This document shows, piece after piece, positions 1 through 10,506 of a DNA stretch of 64,000 nt. The position numbers were made by a program, and so were the translations under genes. A model generated the notes under the pieces. It saw only the letters and a program-made list of their open reading frames with translations. It searched no databases and was not told the DNA's origin. This DNA comes from Hyaloraphidium curvatum (Eukaryota > Monoblepharomycota > Hyaloraphidiomycetes > Hyaloraphidiales > Hyaloraphidiaceae). The stretch spans positions 558,001 to 622,000 of the forward strand of contig JAIVFI010000007.1 of assembly GCA_025558095.1 (NCBI GenBank), in the 5' to 3' direction. The stretch's first letter is position 1. Each line of letters opens with the position of its first letter.

Positions 1-2
1 TC

Positions 3-857
3 TTGGAACAGGAGGCCAAGGGCCGGATAGCACCCCTGCGCGAGCGCGAAAAGGAGGCGCGGGATTCCGGGCTCGCGGCTCCGATACCGAAGGACAACGT
101 CGGCTTCCGGTTGCTAGAGAAGATGGGATACAAGAGCGGCATGGCCTTGGGCAAGCCGGCTCCGGAGTCTCCGCCCCCCGAAAGCGCGCGGACGCCGTCG
201 ACGGACCCCGAATTCGAGCGTCCGTCGTTCAGACAGGCCGAGAGCTCGGGGGACGACGAGGACAGGGCGACACCGGGGCCGCGACCGGCGTTGGACGACC
301 GCGGCCGCCTCTTGGAACCCATTCCGATCGCAATGGTCGAGAAACGGACAGGGCTCGGCCTCCAGGCCGTGACGGAGAAGCGCAAACGGGAGCACGAGGA
401 AGCGGACAGCCGGAAGAAGGCCGCGCTCGAGAGGGACTTCCAGGCGTCGCGGAGGCAGCAGTTTGAGGACAAGCGCGTGCGCGGGGAGGTGGAAGCCATG
501 CGGCGCGAGCTGCGGGCGCTGGACGAAAAGAACGGCATCGACGCGGGGGAGATGTGGCCCGAGGTCAAGGTGCCTGTCCCCGACGGCGCTGAAGCCGCGG
601 AAGAGGGGCTGCACGCGACCGCTCTCTCAAAAGAGGAGATCATCGGTCTGGACGGCGAGGACGGCAACAGTGAGGCAGCCGAGGGGCAGGACGGCGAGCC
701 GCCCTTCTCGGCGCTCGAGCCGGTTGTGCAGCGCGAGAAGCTCATCAAGCATCTGCGGACTCAGTACCACTTTTGTCACTATTGTGGGGTCGAGTGCGCG
801 AACGCAGAGGAACTGGCTCAGGACTGCCCGGGAGAGGATCGGGAAGACCACGAATGA
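3..857 (+). CDS. G-patch protein, GPATCH11/CCDC75-like (5' end cut off)
   Basis: The frame is open from the window edge to a stop at 855-857, giving 284 residues of a protein whose start lies outside the window. Residues about 34-55 form the first half of a G-patch (GFRLLEKMGYKSGMALGK), and the second half (LEPIPIAMVEKRTGLG) follows after an acidic insert of about 50 residues. A charged, probably coiled region comes next. The C-terminus has the small CxxC-containing tail (HFCHYCGVEC) typical of the DUF4187 domain. This G-patch plus DUF4187 order is that of GPATCH11, a nuclear protein linked to RNA processing and DEAH helicases in other eukaryotes; the role here is inferred. It converges on RAD2 with only 71 bases between stop codons. 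Confidence 0.8.
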   Translation: MEQEAKGRIAPLREREKEARDSGLAAPIPKDNVGFRLLEKMGYKSGMALGKPAPESPPPESARTPSTDPEFERPSFRQAESSGDDEDRATPGPRPALDDRGRLLEPIPIAMVEKRTGLGLQAVTEKRKREHEEADSRKKAALERDFQASRRQQFEDKRVRGEVEAMRRELRALDEKNGIDAGEMWPEVKVPVPDGAEAAEEGLHATALSKEEIIGLDGEDGNSEAAEGQDGEPPFSALEPVVQREKLIKHLRTQYHFCHYCGVECANAEELAQDCPGEDREDHE

Positions 858-928
858 ATGATTCTGGTGTATCACGACAAAGGATTACACTGGTATCAAA
901 TGGAACAAATGATGAGCAGATGTCAGTC

Positions 929-3900
929 TCAATTCCGCGCGAGCTCCGTCACTTTCTGGAGCGGCCGCCGCGGACCAGCTTCTTCGGAGGTCCGGCTGGA
1001 CCCCTTGCTTTCCCGACCGCCTTCTTGGCCGCGGCAGGCATTTGGATTTGGAAAACTGCGCGCCCAGGGAGTCAGAGGCTGCGGAACTGCAAACTGAGAA
1101 GACCAACCTTCGTCGTCACTCGAGCTTTCGGTGGAATCGCCCCCGCGATCGACGCCCGGTGCTGCCTTCTTCTTGCCAATGACATCCGGCTCGGAGCCCG
1201 AAGAAACCGTCGTAGGCTCGGCCTTGCGTGCCTTTGCAGCCTTCTTGCCCGCGGGCGCCTTGCCCTTCGGCTTCGAAGCGCCTCCTCCGTCGCTCTCCCC
1301 GCTTTCGTCGGAGGCGACGGCCCGCTTATTGGAAGCAGCTTTCCTTGCCGGCTTCTTCCGCGGCCTCTTCTCCTCCTCGCTCTCTTCGCTCCCGTCCGAA
1401 GGGTCATTCCCGCCCTCCTTGTTGACCCAGCGCTTGACGATCTTTTGCACGCGATTCGAATGGAGCCGCTTAAGCTTATCCGTGGGGCCGAGCACAGCGT
1501 CCACGGGGAAGAAGCGGTCGATCGTCTGTTGCACGCCTTCGGTCTCGTAGCTTCCGATCTGGCGGATGATCGGAAGCACCACCTCGTCCGTCTTGTCGTG
1601 CGTCCAGCCTAGCTTGCGGTCGAGAAAATCGCGGAGCTGGTCCAACGAAGGCACGCCCCATTCGAAGGGTTCGGTGGAATCGTCCACGGTCGGGTTCATG
1701 TAGGCGTTCCGCACCTCCGGGGCGGGAAAGCTGTCCGGCAGCTCGACTTTGAGGCACAGGTTGGCGAGCCGCTTCTTCAGCGCGCTGCTCTTGTCCGCGT
1801 CGGTCAGCTGGTTCATCTTTGCCCGCCACCAGAACTTGGAAAACTCGCGCAGTCCGCCCAGCCCGTCGCCGCCGGCATTCCCCGAGTCAAACGAATCGAG
1901 GATTTCGAGCGCAGTGACACCGCCGACGCCCTTGATCCCGTCGGTGTAGTCGCTTCCAAGCAGGTACGCCAAACGGATGAGCTTCTGCTTGTCCAGGGCC
2001 ATCTCGCGCTCCAGGTCGCCGGCCACGTAGCACTCGACAAACTTGGTCTGGCTGAATAGATTGCGGTAGACAAGCTTCCCGCCAAACAGGAACACGTCCG
2101 AATCGTCTGTCACTATGCCGTCCACGAGGCCGAGCTGCATGAGCTTGGCGCACTGCGCTTCGGCCTCAAGAGGGGCGACAATAAACGGCAGGCCGAACAG
2201 CCGGAGCAGCTCCTGCGACTCGGCGATCATGGCGTTGGTCACCGTCTGCGACAGGCGCTCGTCCCGGCCGCGCTGCTCCTTGATCGAACGGACCTCCCGT
2301 TCGAGCTCCCTCCGCACGTCCAGCTCGTCCTTCCGTGCAAGATCGGCAACGAACCGCGCGTATTCGGCCATCTCGGCGTCCATGTTTGTCTCAACGTCGT
2401 TGCGAACCGGCTCGGGCTGCGCTTCCTCCTGAGCTTCAGCTTCGGCGTAGTCGGGGGGTTGCTCTTCCTCGGCCTCGTCTTCCCAATCCTCCTCGTCCTC
2501 CTCGGCATCTGCAGCAGGCATCTCCGGGGCCTCTTCTGCGGCGCTCCGAGCCGGTGAAGCCGATGCCGCAGGTTGCGGGCTTGCCGGACTTGGCAGGTCC
2601 GCAGCACGCGTTTCCTCAGCCCGCCGCACAGATTCCACGCTCTCGGCCGGGGACGCTGGCCTTGCAGTCGCAATAGAGCTCAGCACCGGCGGCAAAGCTT
2701 CAACCTCCTCATCCTTCTCGTCCTCGTCCACCACGACCATCGGCGTGACGTCGTCCAATCGGAGAGAAACGTCCGCAGGCGGCACAGGAACTTTGAGTGG
2801 CGCGTTCGAGCCGGTCGCAGTCCGCCGCGAGGCGACGACGGTGACTTCCTCTTCCGGCTCGCTCGAATCATCAACCAGCTCGGCCGTTTCCACTGCAGCG
2901 CCGCGTACGGCTCCCCTGACGCGCGCAACAGGGGGGGGGCGCTCGGGCTCATCGTCCAAAGTCACGACCTCGGTGGACGAAGGCGGCAAATGCGCTCGAA
3001 ACTCCTCTGCTGCATCGAGAAAGGTGCACCACCACTGCAGGCATTCGCCCTTCGGGGTACCGACGTCCTCCTCCTTCATCTTTCCGAGCTTTCGGCGAGC
3101 GGTCGACAGGGCGTCCGAGACCTCCTCGTCACCCTCTACGCCGGGAGGCAGCGACAGGATCCTGAGCATTTCCTTGCCGACGTTCCTCTTGAGCTTGAAG
3201 CGGGTGATGGTCACCTCGTCCTCGTCCTGCTCGGACGTCTCCTCGGGAACCTCGGTCGGGAAGAGCGACTGAAACTCCTCGAACACCGCTGGAGTCATCA
3301 TCGAGTACCACGTCTCGTGGAAACTTCGGATCCGAGCGGGTACGCCGGCTGGGATCCGAAACTCATCCCGATCGCGCTTTTCGGCGTCGCCATTCGCAGG
3401 TTTCGCCTTTGCAGCCACGGGCCGACTTGCGGGTTGCGGTTTGCTCGGCGCCTCGTCCGCGACGTCCTCCCACAGCTCGTCGTCGCTGTCGTCCGCATCG
3501 AGCGACACAGGAGCCGGCACGGGGTCCCTGCGGACGCCGCTGGAAGATGCCTCCGAAGCCCGGCCCTGCCGCACCGCAGCCGATCCGTTGGCCTCCACCT
3601 CCATGAACCGGGTCATGACCTGCTCCACGCTCTCATCGTCGGCGACAAACGCGGCGGGATCAATCGCAACGGGAAGGTCCTCCGCCGGCGTGACTTTCTT
3701 CGTAGGCTTGGCAGCCGGCTTGGCCGCCTTGGCCGGCCCGGTGTCGCTGAACCGCACGCGCTTCGCTGCGGGAGAACGGTTGGCTGCCCGAAAACGTCCG
3801 ATGTCCGTGGACTGCGGCGCCGGCTTCCTTGCGGCGCGGGGAAGCTCAACCTCGGGTTCGACCTCCACGAACTCCTCGTTCTCGTCGCTGTCACTGGCCA

Positions 3901-5379
3901 GCAGCCGCACGTCCTCGTCGTCGAGATCGATGAGCGTGGGATGCCTTTCCATGCCGGATTCGAAGCCGCCGTGCCCGTTCGCGAACCCCATTTCCTCCTC
4001 CTCGTCCTTGATCTTTATCACGGTCTGCGTCTCGGTGCTCCCCGGCTCGGCCCGCGAGACCTCCTTGACCTTGAAGCTCCAACCGATCCCCGTTTCGTCG
4101 TTCTTGATGAGCACGTACTCGCGGTCCCGCTCCCCGATGATCCGCCGCGGGACGTAGGCGGAACCCTCCCCGCGCCCCATGCTCCGGTTCTTGACCACGA
4201 TCGTCTTGCCGCCCACGAGCTCGGCCTGCTTCTGCGTCAGCTCGTTCCGCCGCGTGAGGCCCTTGAGCTGGAGCAGGCTGAAATCCATGGCCGTCCGCGT
4301 CTGCGCGAGCATGTTCTCGATCCTGTCCATCTGCGTGGACCGGCTCCGGATCCGCATGTCCTGGATCAGCTCGTACTGCGCCTCGAGGGGCAGCGAGTTG
4401 AAGTAGGATGAGTCCACGTCCATGCCATCGAGCTGGTCCCTGTGCTGGCGGATGAAGCCCCGCAGCTCGTTCTGGGACACGAGCCTGGCGTCCTTGACCG
4501 CGTCTCCGCGCTGCAGCTTGGCGAGGCGGGTCTCGTCGTCGGGCGGGAGCTCAAAGTCCTCCGCACGGAACCGCTTCCGCGATCCGAGCACCTCCGGCGA
4601 GCTTCCGAGCCCGGCTGGTCCAGCCTGGGCCCCGTTCGAAGGGGCAGCGGGCGAAGACGACACGCTTTGCGCGGTCGCCACCTCCAGCGGCCGCCCGGCC
4701 GGAGATCCGGTGCCCGGACCCTCGAAGTAGGCACCCAGCATGCTGTTGTCCGTCACGACCTCGTCCCTTCGCCTCCCGCCCGCGGTTCGCACCGTCCGTG
4801 GAGTCTGCGGGGCTGATCCGGGCGCAGATCCAGGGGCGGAACCGGCAGCAGAACTGTCCCCGCCCTCCCCCCGCTGCTGCTTCCTGGGGGCGGCGAACCG
4901 GTGAGACGGGTACCTCCGCGACGGCTTCCGCGAAAGATCCCCCACTGTTTCTTCAGCGCATTCAGCCGCGAGAGCTCCATCTGGGCAAACACCAGCTTCC
5001 GCGCCGCCTTCTCGTAGTTGTTGCGGTGGCCCGCCTTGCGCTCCTTGCGCTCGGCCTACAACGGCAGACGCCGTCAGGACGCGATGCCGGGCGACGCCGT
5101 GATACGGCAACCCACGATTGTCTTGCGCTTGAGCACCGGCACGCCGCCGTCGAACACGAAGACGGGCTTGATGTTCCAGAAGAGCAGCTTACAGATGCGG
5201 CGGAAGAAGCCCAGGATGTGCGCGCCCGGCAGCGGGTTGCCTGCGCCGTCCTTCATTGCCTGCATGAACTGGTGCAGCCAGATGGACGCGTCGACCGCGA
5301 GCCGCTTGTTGCGCAGCGACTCGAGCCGCGTCGGCCGCGCGACGGGCTCGAGCAGCGACCACAGCGACTTGACGCCCAT
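929..5379 (-). CDS. RAD2: DNA-repair endonuclease RAD2/XPG
   Basis: Structure-specific nuclease that makes the 3' incision in nucleotide-excision repair. Three exons: 5379-5116, 5055-4946 and 4883-929, with introns of 60 and 62 bases; the exon sum divides by three and gives 1442 residues. Exon 1 starts MGVKSLWSLLEP, the canonical N-terminal nuclease motif, and includes the metal-site stretch PVFVFDGG. A long acidic, low-complexity spacer follows, as in all XPG proteins. The XPG-I region lies near residues 1010-1100 (EAEAQC and TDDSDVFLFG), then a helix-hairpin-helix (GSDYTDGIKGVG). QQTIDRFF near residue 1244 fits a PCNA-binding box. The tail is basic and rich in lysine and serine. The frame change near 4945 looks like a frameshift but is explained by intron 2, which has a CTCAC branch site. 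Confidence 0.95.
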
Positions 5380-5647
5380 CGCGGCGAAGGGGCGCGCGGC
5401 CGGAAGATGTCAGGCCTGGCACGGAGCGGTCTCAGGGCATCGCGGCGGGAACAGGGTGGGCGTCTCCCGGGTTGATTGGTTGGAGTTGTGGGACAGCCAT
5501 CCCCTTCGGACTCGCCCGTACTTTTCTCTGCCAGAGGCCAACTCATCGGTCCGTCGCTCATTTCCGCGTCAACGCGTTTGGAAAGAGAGCCATGGTTAGC
5601 TTTGGTCTCGATGCCCCCGCCCTGCCCGCGACGCGTGCCAAGGCTCG

Positions 5648-6120
5648 ATGCTCTGCCGCCTCTGGTTCAGCGAGGGAGGCATGGAGGCGCTCAGGAGCAT
5701 GGGAGACACGGCCAAGGGGTTCCTCGACGGATCCCTGCACGAGATCGCGCCGCAGCTTGTCGCCAGACTCGAAGAGCCCGGCCAACAGCCCCTGCGCGCC
5801 GTCACCGCCACGACCGCTCTGATCACGCAGATCGCGACGGGCGCTGGGGCGCACCCCGCCGCAGAAGCCGTGATGCGCAACTGGGACATTGCCGTGGAGT
5901 ACAACCCACTGTTCGCCAGGTTCCGCAAAGAGCACGTCAGCATCTGCGCGACGCCTCCCTCGTTAGCCGCTAACTCTCCGTTCCCCAGCCCCACGGACTC
6001 ACGGACGCCAAATCTCGCACCCTGCTCGCCGAAAATAACGGATTATACTCCTTCTGGCTCGCGCGCGAGCTGTGGGAGCAGGGGATATTGCCGGGCAGGC
6101 CGGCCAGGTACTTCTGGTAA
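5648..6120 (+). CDS. Small unrecognised protein, two exons
   Basis: Exon 1 (5648-5935) and exon 2 (5989-6120) join across a 53-base intron with a GCTAAC branch site and CCCCAG acceptor. The product is 139 residues from the first ATG, or 128 from the ATG at 5681. After the junction the frame stays open to TAA and encodes an aromatic, arginine-rich end (LWEQGILPGRPARYFW). No domain, signal peptide or clear membrane segment is recognised. The N-terminus has a short alanine/threonine-rich helix. Size and tail resemble small subunits of mitochondrial complexes, but that is only an impression. It lies divergently from RAD2, with 268 bases between starts. Confidence 0.55.
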
Positions 6121-6286
6121 CCGGCAAACCTATAGCCGCCCACCTCCAGTGTAGCACGTCGACCATTCATCGAACCAATGCACTCGTGAACAACTGAACA
6201 TGGTACCGCCCAAATCCACCCTTTTCCGCTACCGAGCCCCGCAGATCCTTCCGCCCATGTCCAAGCGCCGCCAATCCGCCATCCCT

Positions 6287-7329
6287 TCACTCGGCACCCA
6301 GGGCCGCAGCCAGCACCATTGCGGCCCCCGCCCACGCCACCGCGTCCCCTCTTCGCACCCACGCCGCCACCGCGAGAGCCGCGGCGGCCCTCATCGCAAT
6401 CGGAGCGTTGCCCAGCGCCTCGGCTGCCCAGGCCAGCCCCCACGCCCTCGTCCGGTGGCCGGCTGAGGAGGGCTCGAAGGGAAAAGGACCCGAGGGGTCG
6501 GCCCAGGAGGGCAAGGCGCGCTTGGTCGTCGAGACGGAAAAGGTCCGCGTCGTCGTCGTGCGCGAGGTGCGCCGGCCGGTGCTGCTCGTCTCCGTCGTCC
6601 CGTCCGTCGTCTCCGAGTCCACGGAAATGACAAAGGTCGCCTCGGGGGACTCGCTGCTTCCGCCCGGGTCCACGGTGGGCACCGTGGGGTCACCCGGGTT
6701 CTCGGTCGGCGTCGGCTCCTCCGTCGTCGTGGTGGTCTTTTTCCTCGTCGTCTTGATCTTACGCGTTGTCTTGACCCGCTTGGTCGTCTTGACCTTTCTC
6801 TTGGTCGTCGGCACGGGCGCGGGCTCCTCCGAGAGCGTCGGCGTGATGGTGGGGAAGAGCGGGTCGCCCGGGTCGGGCGTGGGCGACGCGGCGCGCTTGG
6901 TCGTGGTCTTGCGGCCGCCGGACGTGGCAACTGCGCAGAGTCTGGGCTGAGGGTCAGCCGGCGCCCTCCCGGTGCCGCAACAAGGCCTCACGTGTTCCGC
7001 CACCACTGCCGCACGGCCACGGCGTCCGTGCACGTCAGGTCCCCGTCGAAGCACTCGGTCAGCCTGGCGCCAAAATCCGCGCCCGACGCCGCCCCGCACG
7101 CGCAGGAGGGGTCGGGCACGTACAGGTTGACAAAGGTGCAGCCGGCGCCGTTGGCCGCGGCGCGGATGCAGCGCAAAGCGCAGGCTGCGAATGCCGCCGG
7201 GATTGCCGGGGCCTGGGCGGCGGCGCCGGAGAGGAGGAGCAGGAGGAGGGCAAGGGGCGCAAAGGAGAGGGGGAAGGGGGAATGCGCGAGGAGCGTTGTC
7301 GGCGGGCCGGTGCGTCGGCGGCGCTTCAT
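6287..7329 (-). CDS. CFEM-domain, probably GPI-anchored cell-surface protein
   Basis: Exons 7329-6992 and 6941-6287, joined over a 50-base intron (GTGAGG donor, GCTGACC branch site), encode 330 residues. A basic start and a leucine run (about residues 20-38) form a signal peptide ending AAAQA. The next 75 residues carry eight cysteines in CFEM spacing (CALRC, one C, CAC, three single Cs); the last lies just after the splice junction. A long Ser/Thr/Pro/Lys region with repeated KTTK and RTTT motifs follows, as in wall-spanning stalks. The C-terminus is alanine-rich and hydrophobic, which fits a GPI signal. CFEM proteins act at fungal surfaces in haem capture, adhesion or signalling; which applies here is unknown. 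Confidence 0.82.
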
Positions 7330-7635
7330 TCCCGCGCAGGGCGGGCGCTCCTGACCCGGGAGCGCAGAGAACGCGGACGCAACGCAGATTCCGCGGGGGC
7401 GGAACGAGGAGCGGACCTGCCGCTCGTGTTGTGCGGGCGGTGCTTTGGGCCGACCACTGTTTGGTCGCACGCCCTCGCCACATTTTTCAGGGGGCGGCGA
7501 AGACAAGCCACGACCGGCAGCATTCCGCAGCAACGGCCCTATATCTGCCCCTGCGTGCGCATCCATCATCCCGGCCTCCTGCCCAACCGCACTGGCGAGA
7601 GGCGCCCGAAGTCTCTCTCTGATCACATCAACGCC

Positions 7636-7676
7636 GGTCCCCTTCCACCCGCCCGACCCCCTCGAACCCCGCCTCC
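7636..7676 (-). pseudogene. Short remnant resembling the 3' coding end of the methyltransferase
   Basis: About 40 bases here match, with a handful of mismatches, the segment of the neighbouring methyltransferase (8507-8550) that encodes its near-terminal GFEGVGRVEGD motif. Twenty-one bases, ACCCCCTCGAACCCCGCCTCC on the + strand shared at 7655 and 8524, are identical. In the matching minus-strand frame the remnant also reads AGFEGVGRVEGD. It has no surrounding methyltransferase sequence. This looks like a leftover of local duplication, though GC-rich coincidence cannot be excluded. Confidence 0.35.
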
Positions 7677-7809
7677 CACGACGGACTCAAGGCACAACGT
7701 GCCGGCCGCAGGGAGCAGGCATTGCAAAAGTGTCCGTGCACGTGGTCGTCAGATCGACGCAGTTCTCGCATTTTCGGAAGCTACAACTCGCTCCCACGGC
7801 GCTGTCGTA

Positions 7810-8116
7810 TCACTCGCGGACGTGTCCAATGATTGAAATGGCAATGTTGACCTTTTCGTCGTTTACGGAGCCCAGAACTGAATATGCACATGGGGTAAGC
7901 TGGCGGAAAGGGCCGCCACCTCTGCGGGTCGAGTACTTGCCGCCCTTCGCTTGGACCACCTCGTCGACGCCGGCCGCTTGGGCCTCCGCGGGGGGCTGCT
8001 GCTGCTCCTGCTCTGCCTGCTGCGGCGCGGGGTCTGGCGGGGACGGGCGGGGCGCGCCGGCGGTGAGCGCGACCGGCACGGGTGCTGCCGGTGCGGCGCG
8101 CCGGCTCACCGGACAT
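7810..8116 (-). CDS. Possible small glutamine-rich protein, model uncertain
   Basis: An open frame ends with TGA at 7810-7812 and reads Gln/Glu/Ala-rich (QAEQEQQQPPAEAQ), then VDEVVQAKGGKYSTRR, then an ordered-looking tail (VNIAISIIGHVRE). The frame has no ATG of its own. The nearest, at 8116 in a CGCCATG context, can be joined only through an intron starting GTGAGCC. A second intron of 42 bases inside the frame is also possible. I recognise no family. It fills the gap between the CFEM gene and the methyltransferase. Confidence 0.3.
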
Positions 8117-8457
8117 GGCGGGCGCTCTGTGTCGGGGGGCGGGGGCTCGAAGACGATGGGGGACGGCGTCTGCTCGGCGTTGGCGATGGTTTGGGGTGGG
8201 TCTCTCTCCTATATCCCTCCCGATATCCCCGCTCCGAGGCAGGTGGACCCTGATAACCGAGCCTGAGCCCACCTGCGATCAACCACCAGCCCATGCCGTG
8301 ATGGAAACGGCTGCCGCATGGGCGGTCCACCTGGACGGCGGGACGAGGAGCGCGCGCCGGCCGGCGCGGGGATCCCGCCGGGCAATCGGAACGGGCGGCA
8401 ACCGGCCGCGGATCACCCGGCAACGGCCTTCCCATTCGCTTCTGCAGCACGCATCCG

Positions 8458-9420
8458 TCACGCTTCCGGCTTCCTTCCCACCAGCACCGGCTGGAAATAC
8501 CCCCCGTCCCCCTCCACCCTCCCCACCCCCTCGAACCCCGCCTCCTTCATGAGCTGTAGGACCCTCCCCACGCCCACCATCCTGTACTCGGCCTTGAAGC
8601 TCCTGCACCCGACGCCCCCGGGGGAATCCTCGACAAAGTACATCCCAAGGGAATACACGTCCGGCCTCGCGGGGTCGTCGAACGCCCACGTCTGGAACAC
8701 GAACGTCCTCCCCCCGCCGGGCCGCTCGCGGATGCCCGGGTAGGGACGGAGCTGCAGCCTCTCCCTGCTTTCGTTGTCGTAGTCCCGCAGGGTGACGATG
8801 CAGACGCCCCCCGGTGCCAGGCAGAGGAGGAAGGCGCGCAGGGCCCGGAGGATGTCGGGGTCGGCGGGGAGGTGCGGGATGCAGTTGTCCGCGCACACGA
8901 GCGCTTTGAACGGGGCGCCGGCAAACATCCCCGGACGCAGCGAGCGCATGTCGCATGCCCCCCTGAGCTCCCTGGCCGCGACCCCGCGCTCGGCCAGGAG
9001 CTCCGCGCACCGCGCCACCGCCCCCGGGCTGAGGTCCGCGCCGGACGCCGGGTACCCCAGCCGCAGGAGGCCGAGGAGCTGCGTGCCGATGCCGCATGCG
9101 GCGTCGAGCAGGGGGACGTCCCGCGGTGCGGTGCCGGGCGGGAGCTGCGAGAGGATGATGGAGGACAGCTGCGAGGCCTGCCGGGAGGAGGCGGCGTCAA
9201 AGTCCTCGAAGATGGCGTCGTCTGAGTGGCGGGTCGGCGGTCAGATGGGTCCGGGATGGGGAGAGGGGGGCGCACAGTATGGGGCGAGGGCGGAGTAGAA
9301 GGAGGCCGTGCGGGCGGTGCCGTCGTCCGCGGCCGGCGGGCCGTCGCGCGGGCCGTCGGGCGCATCGCCGGCCTCCGATGCGCGGGGCGGAGCTGCGGTC
9401 CCGTCTGTCGTGTCGAGCAT
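8458..9420 (-). CDS. SAM-dependent methyltransferase, copy 1
   Basis: Exon 1 (9420-9276) and exon 2 (9221-8458) flank a 54-base intron inserted in phase 1 within the tyrosine codon of LAPYYDAIF; together they give 302 residues. Motif I is LLDAACGIGTQ (about residues 86-97), followed by GADLS. CADNCIPHL and LAPGGVCIVTLRDYDNE are the motif IV/V region of class I methyltransferases. The overall look recalls glycine/sarcosine-type small-molecule methyltransferases, but the substrate cannot be read from sequence. A paralogue at 32404-33290 has the intron at the same codon and phase. The N-terminal 35 residues are alanine/aspartate-rich and poorly conserved. Confidence 0.8.
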
Positions 9421-9726
9421 TTTCAGTTTGGATTTGATTCGGGACGCTTGGGAGTCATCCGACGATCGTCGGACTCGAGTGAGGACCCTGGATGGCTCCC
9501 ACGGAACCCGCCGTCGTATCGGGCGCCGATCCCGGCTCTTGCCGTTCCAATCCATCCATGATCCAAACCGTAGTATCCGCGGCGCTACAGCCTATCCCAT
9601 ATGTACATCCGCGCCTGCGGCGCATGAAAGAGTGTCCGAGCATCCCCTGTCCATCGTGGTGCGAGCGCTTGAGCGTGTGCGGGGTGCACTCCCCGAGCCC
9701 TTCATCCCCTTCCCCCATCCGTCCAA
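9421..9726. other. Intergenic, no gene seen
   Basis: This gap lies between the methyltransferase start (minus) and the stop of the zinc-finger gene (minus). It should hold the methyltransferase promoter and the zinc-finger 3' end. I see no convincing TATA element or coding frame. Confidence 0.5.
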
Positions 9727-10506
9727 TCACCTCGTCGCCATGGGCATCGGCATCTCGCCCGCGCAGGCGGCGACCAGCGCGTCCAGCGCGCCCGTGCCCG
9801 CGCCCCAGGCCGCGGCGTCCCAGGCCTGCGGGTGCGGGTGCTGCGGTGCGGGGTCGTAGGCGGTGCCGTCGCTGGCCCCCGACGACGACCACGAGGAGGA
9901 CGAGAGCGAGGTGCCCCTGCGCGGGCGGGGCTTGGCGTCGGCTTCCTCGGGCGCCGCGAGGAGCGTGTCCCCCTGGCTGTCTAACGGGCAGCCCGCGTCC
10001 GATGCGTGCGCGGGGCGGCCGCAGCACACGCGCAGGTGCCTGCGCAGGTTGGACAGCACCGAGAAGCGCTTGCCGCAGCCCGTGTTCGGGCACGGGAAGG
10101 GCCGCTCGCCGGTGTGCGAGTGCAGGTGCGTTGCCAGCGAGGAGGGGCGCGGGAAGCGCTTTGCGCAGTGCGGGCACGGGTAGCGCTTGCCGCGCGGCTC
10201 GTCGGGCGGCGAAGGGGGCGGCGAGCGCGGCAGGGAGGGCAGCGAGAGGCGGCGCGCGGGCGCGGCATCGGGGCGGCGGTCGGGGAACGCGAGCCACGCG
10301 GCCATGTCGGGCGAGAACGACGAGTGCGCCGAGGGCGCGGGCGAGGCGAGCGGGGGGGCGGGTGCAGCCGCGGGGCGCGGGGCGGGGGCCGGCTGCGGCG
10401 CGCCCCACAGCGGCGGGAACATCGGCAGCGCGGGCGCGCCCGCCGACAGCGACGGCACGACGCGCAGCAGCGCGTCCAGCGGGGGCAGCTCGGGCGACGG
10501 CGGCAT
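9727..10506 (-). CDS. C2H2 zinc-finger protein, two fingers
   Basis: The ATG at 10506 opens a 259-residue frame. The first ~115 residues are proline/alanine/serine-rich, as in activation domains. Two adjacent C2H2 fingers follow: finger 1 CPHCAKRFPRPSSLATHLHSH, linked by TGERPFP to finger 2, CPNTGCGKRFSVLSNLRRHLRVC, which ends in cysteine rather than histidine and has a four-residue gap between its first cysteines. The tail is serine-rich, then Gly/Ala-rich. Paired C-terminal fingers with a TGE(R/K)PF linker indicate a sequence-specific DNA-binding regulator. The frame extends upstream to 10947 without a stop, but that part is low-complexity and lacks a better ATG; TTTAAT lies about 80 bases before the chosen start. 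Confidence 0.72.
   Translation of the reverse strand: MPPSPELPPLDALLRVVPSLSAGAPALPMFPPLWGAPQPAPAPRPAAAPAPPLASPAPSAHSSFSPDMAAWLAFPDRRPDAAPARRLSLPSLPRSPPPSPPDEPRGKRYPCPHCAKRFPRPSSLATHLHSHTGERPFPCPNTGCGKRFSVLSNLRRHLRVCCGRPAHASDAGCPLDSQGDTLLAAPEEADAKPRPRRGTSLSSSSWSSSGASDGTAYDPAPQHPHPQAWDAAAWGAGTGALDALVAACAGEMPMPMATR

Noticed and set aside
2573-4411. Long open frame on the + strand inside RAD2
   Set aside because: It is antisense to the well-supported RAD2 exon; its Arg/Leu/His-rich composition is typical of a shadow in GC-rich DNA.
4884-4945. Apparent one-base frameshift in RAD2 at a G run
   Set aside because: A 62-base GT-AG intron with a CTCAC branch site explains the frame change and makes the exon sum divisible by three.
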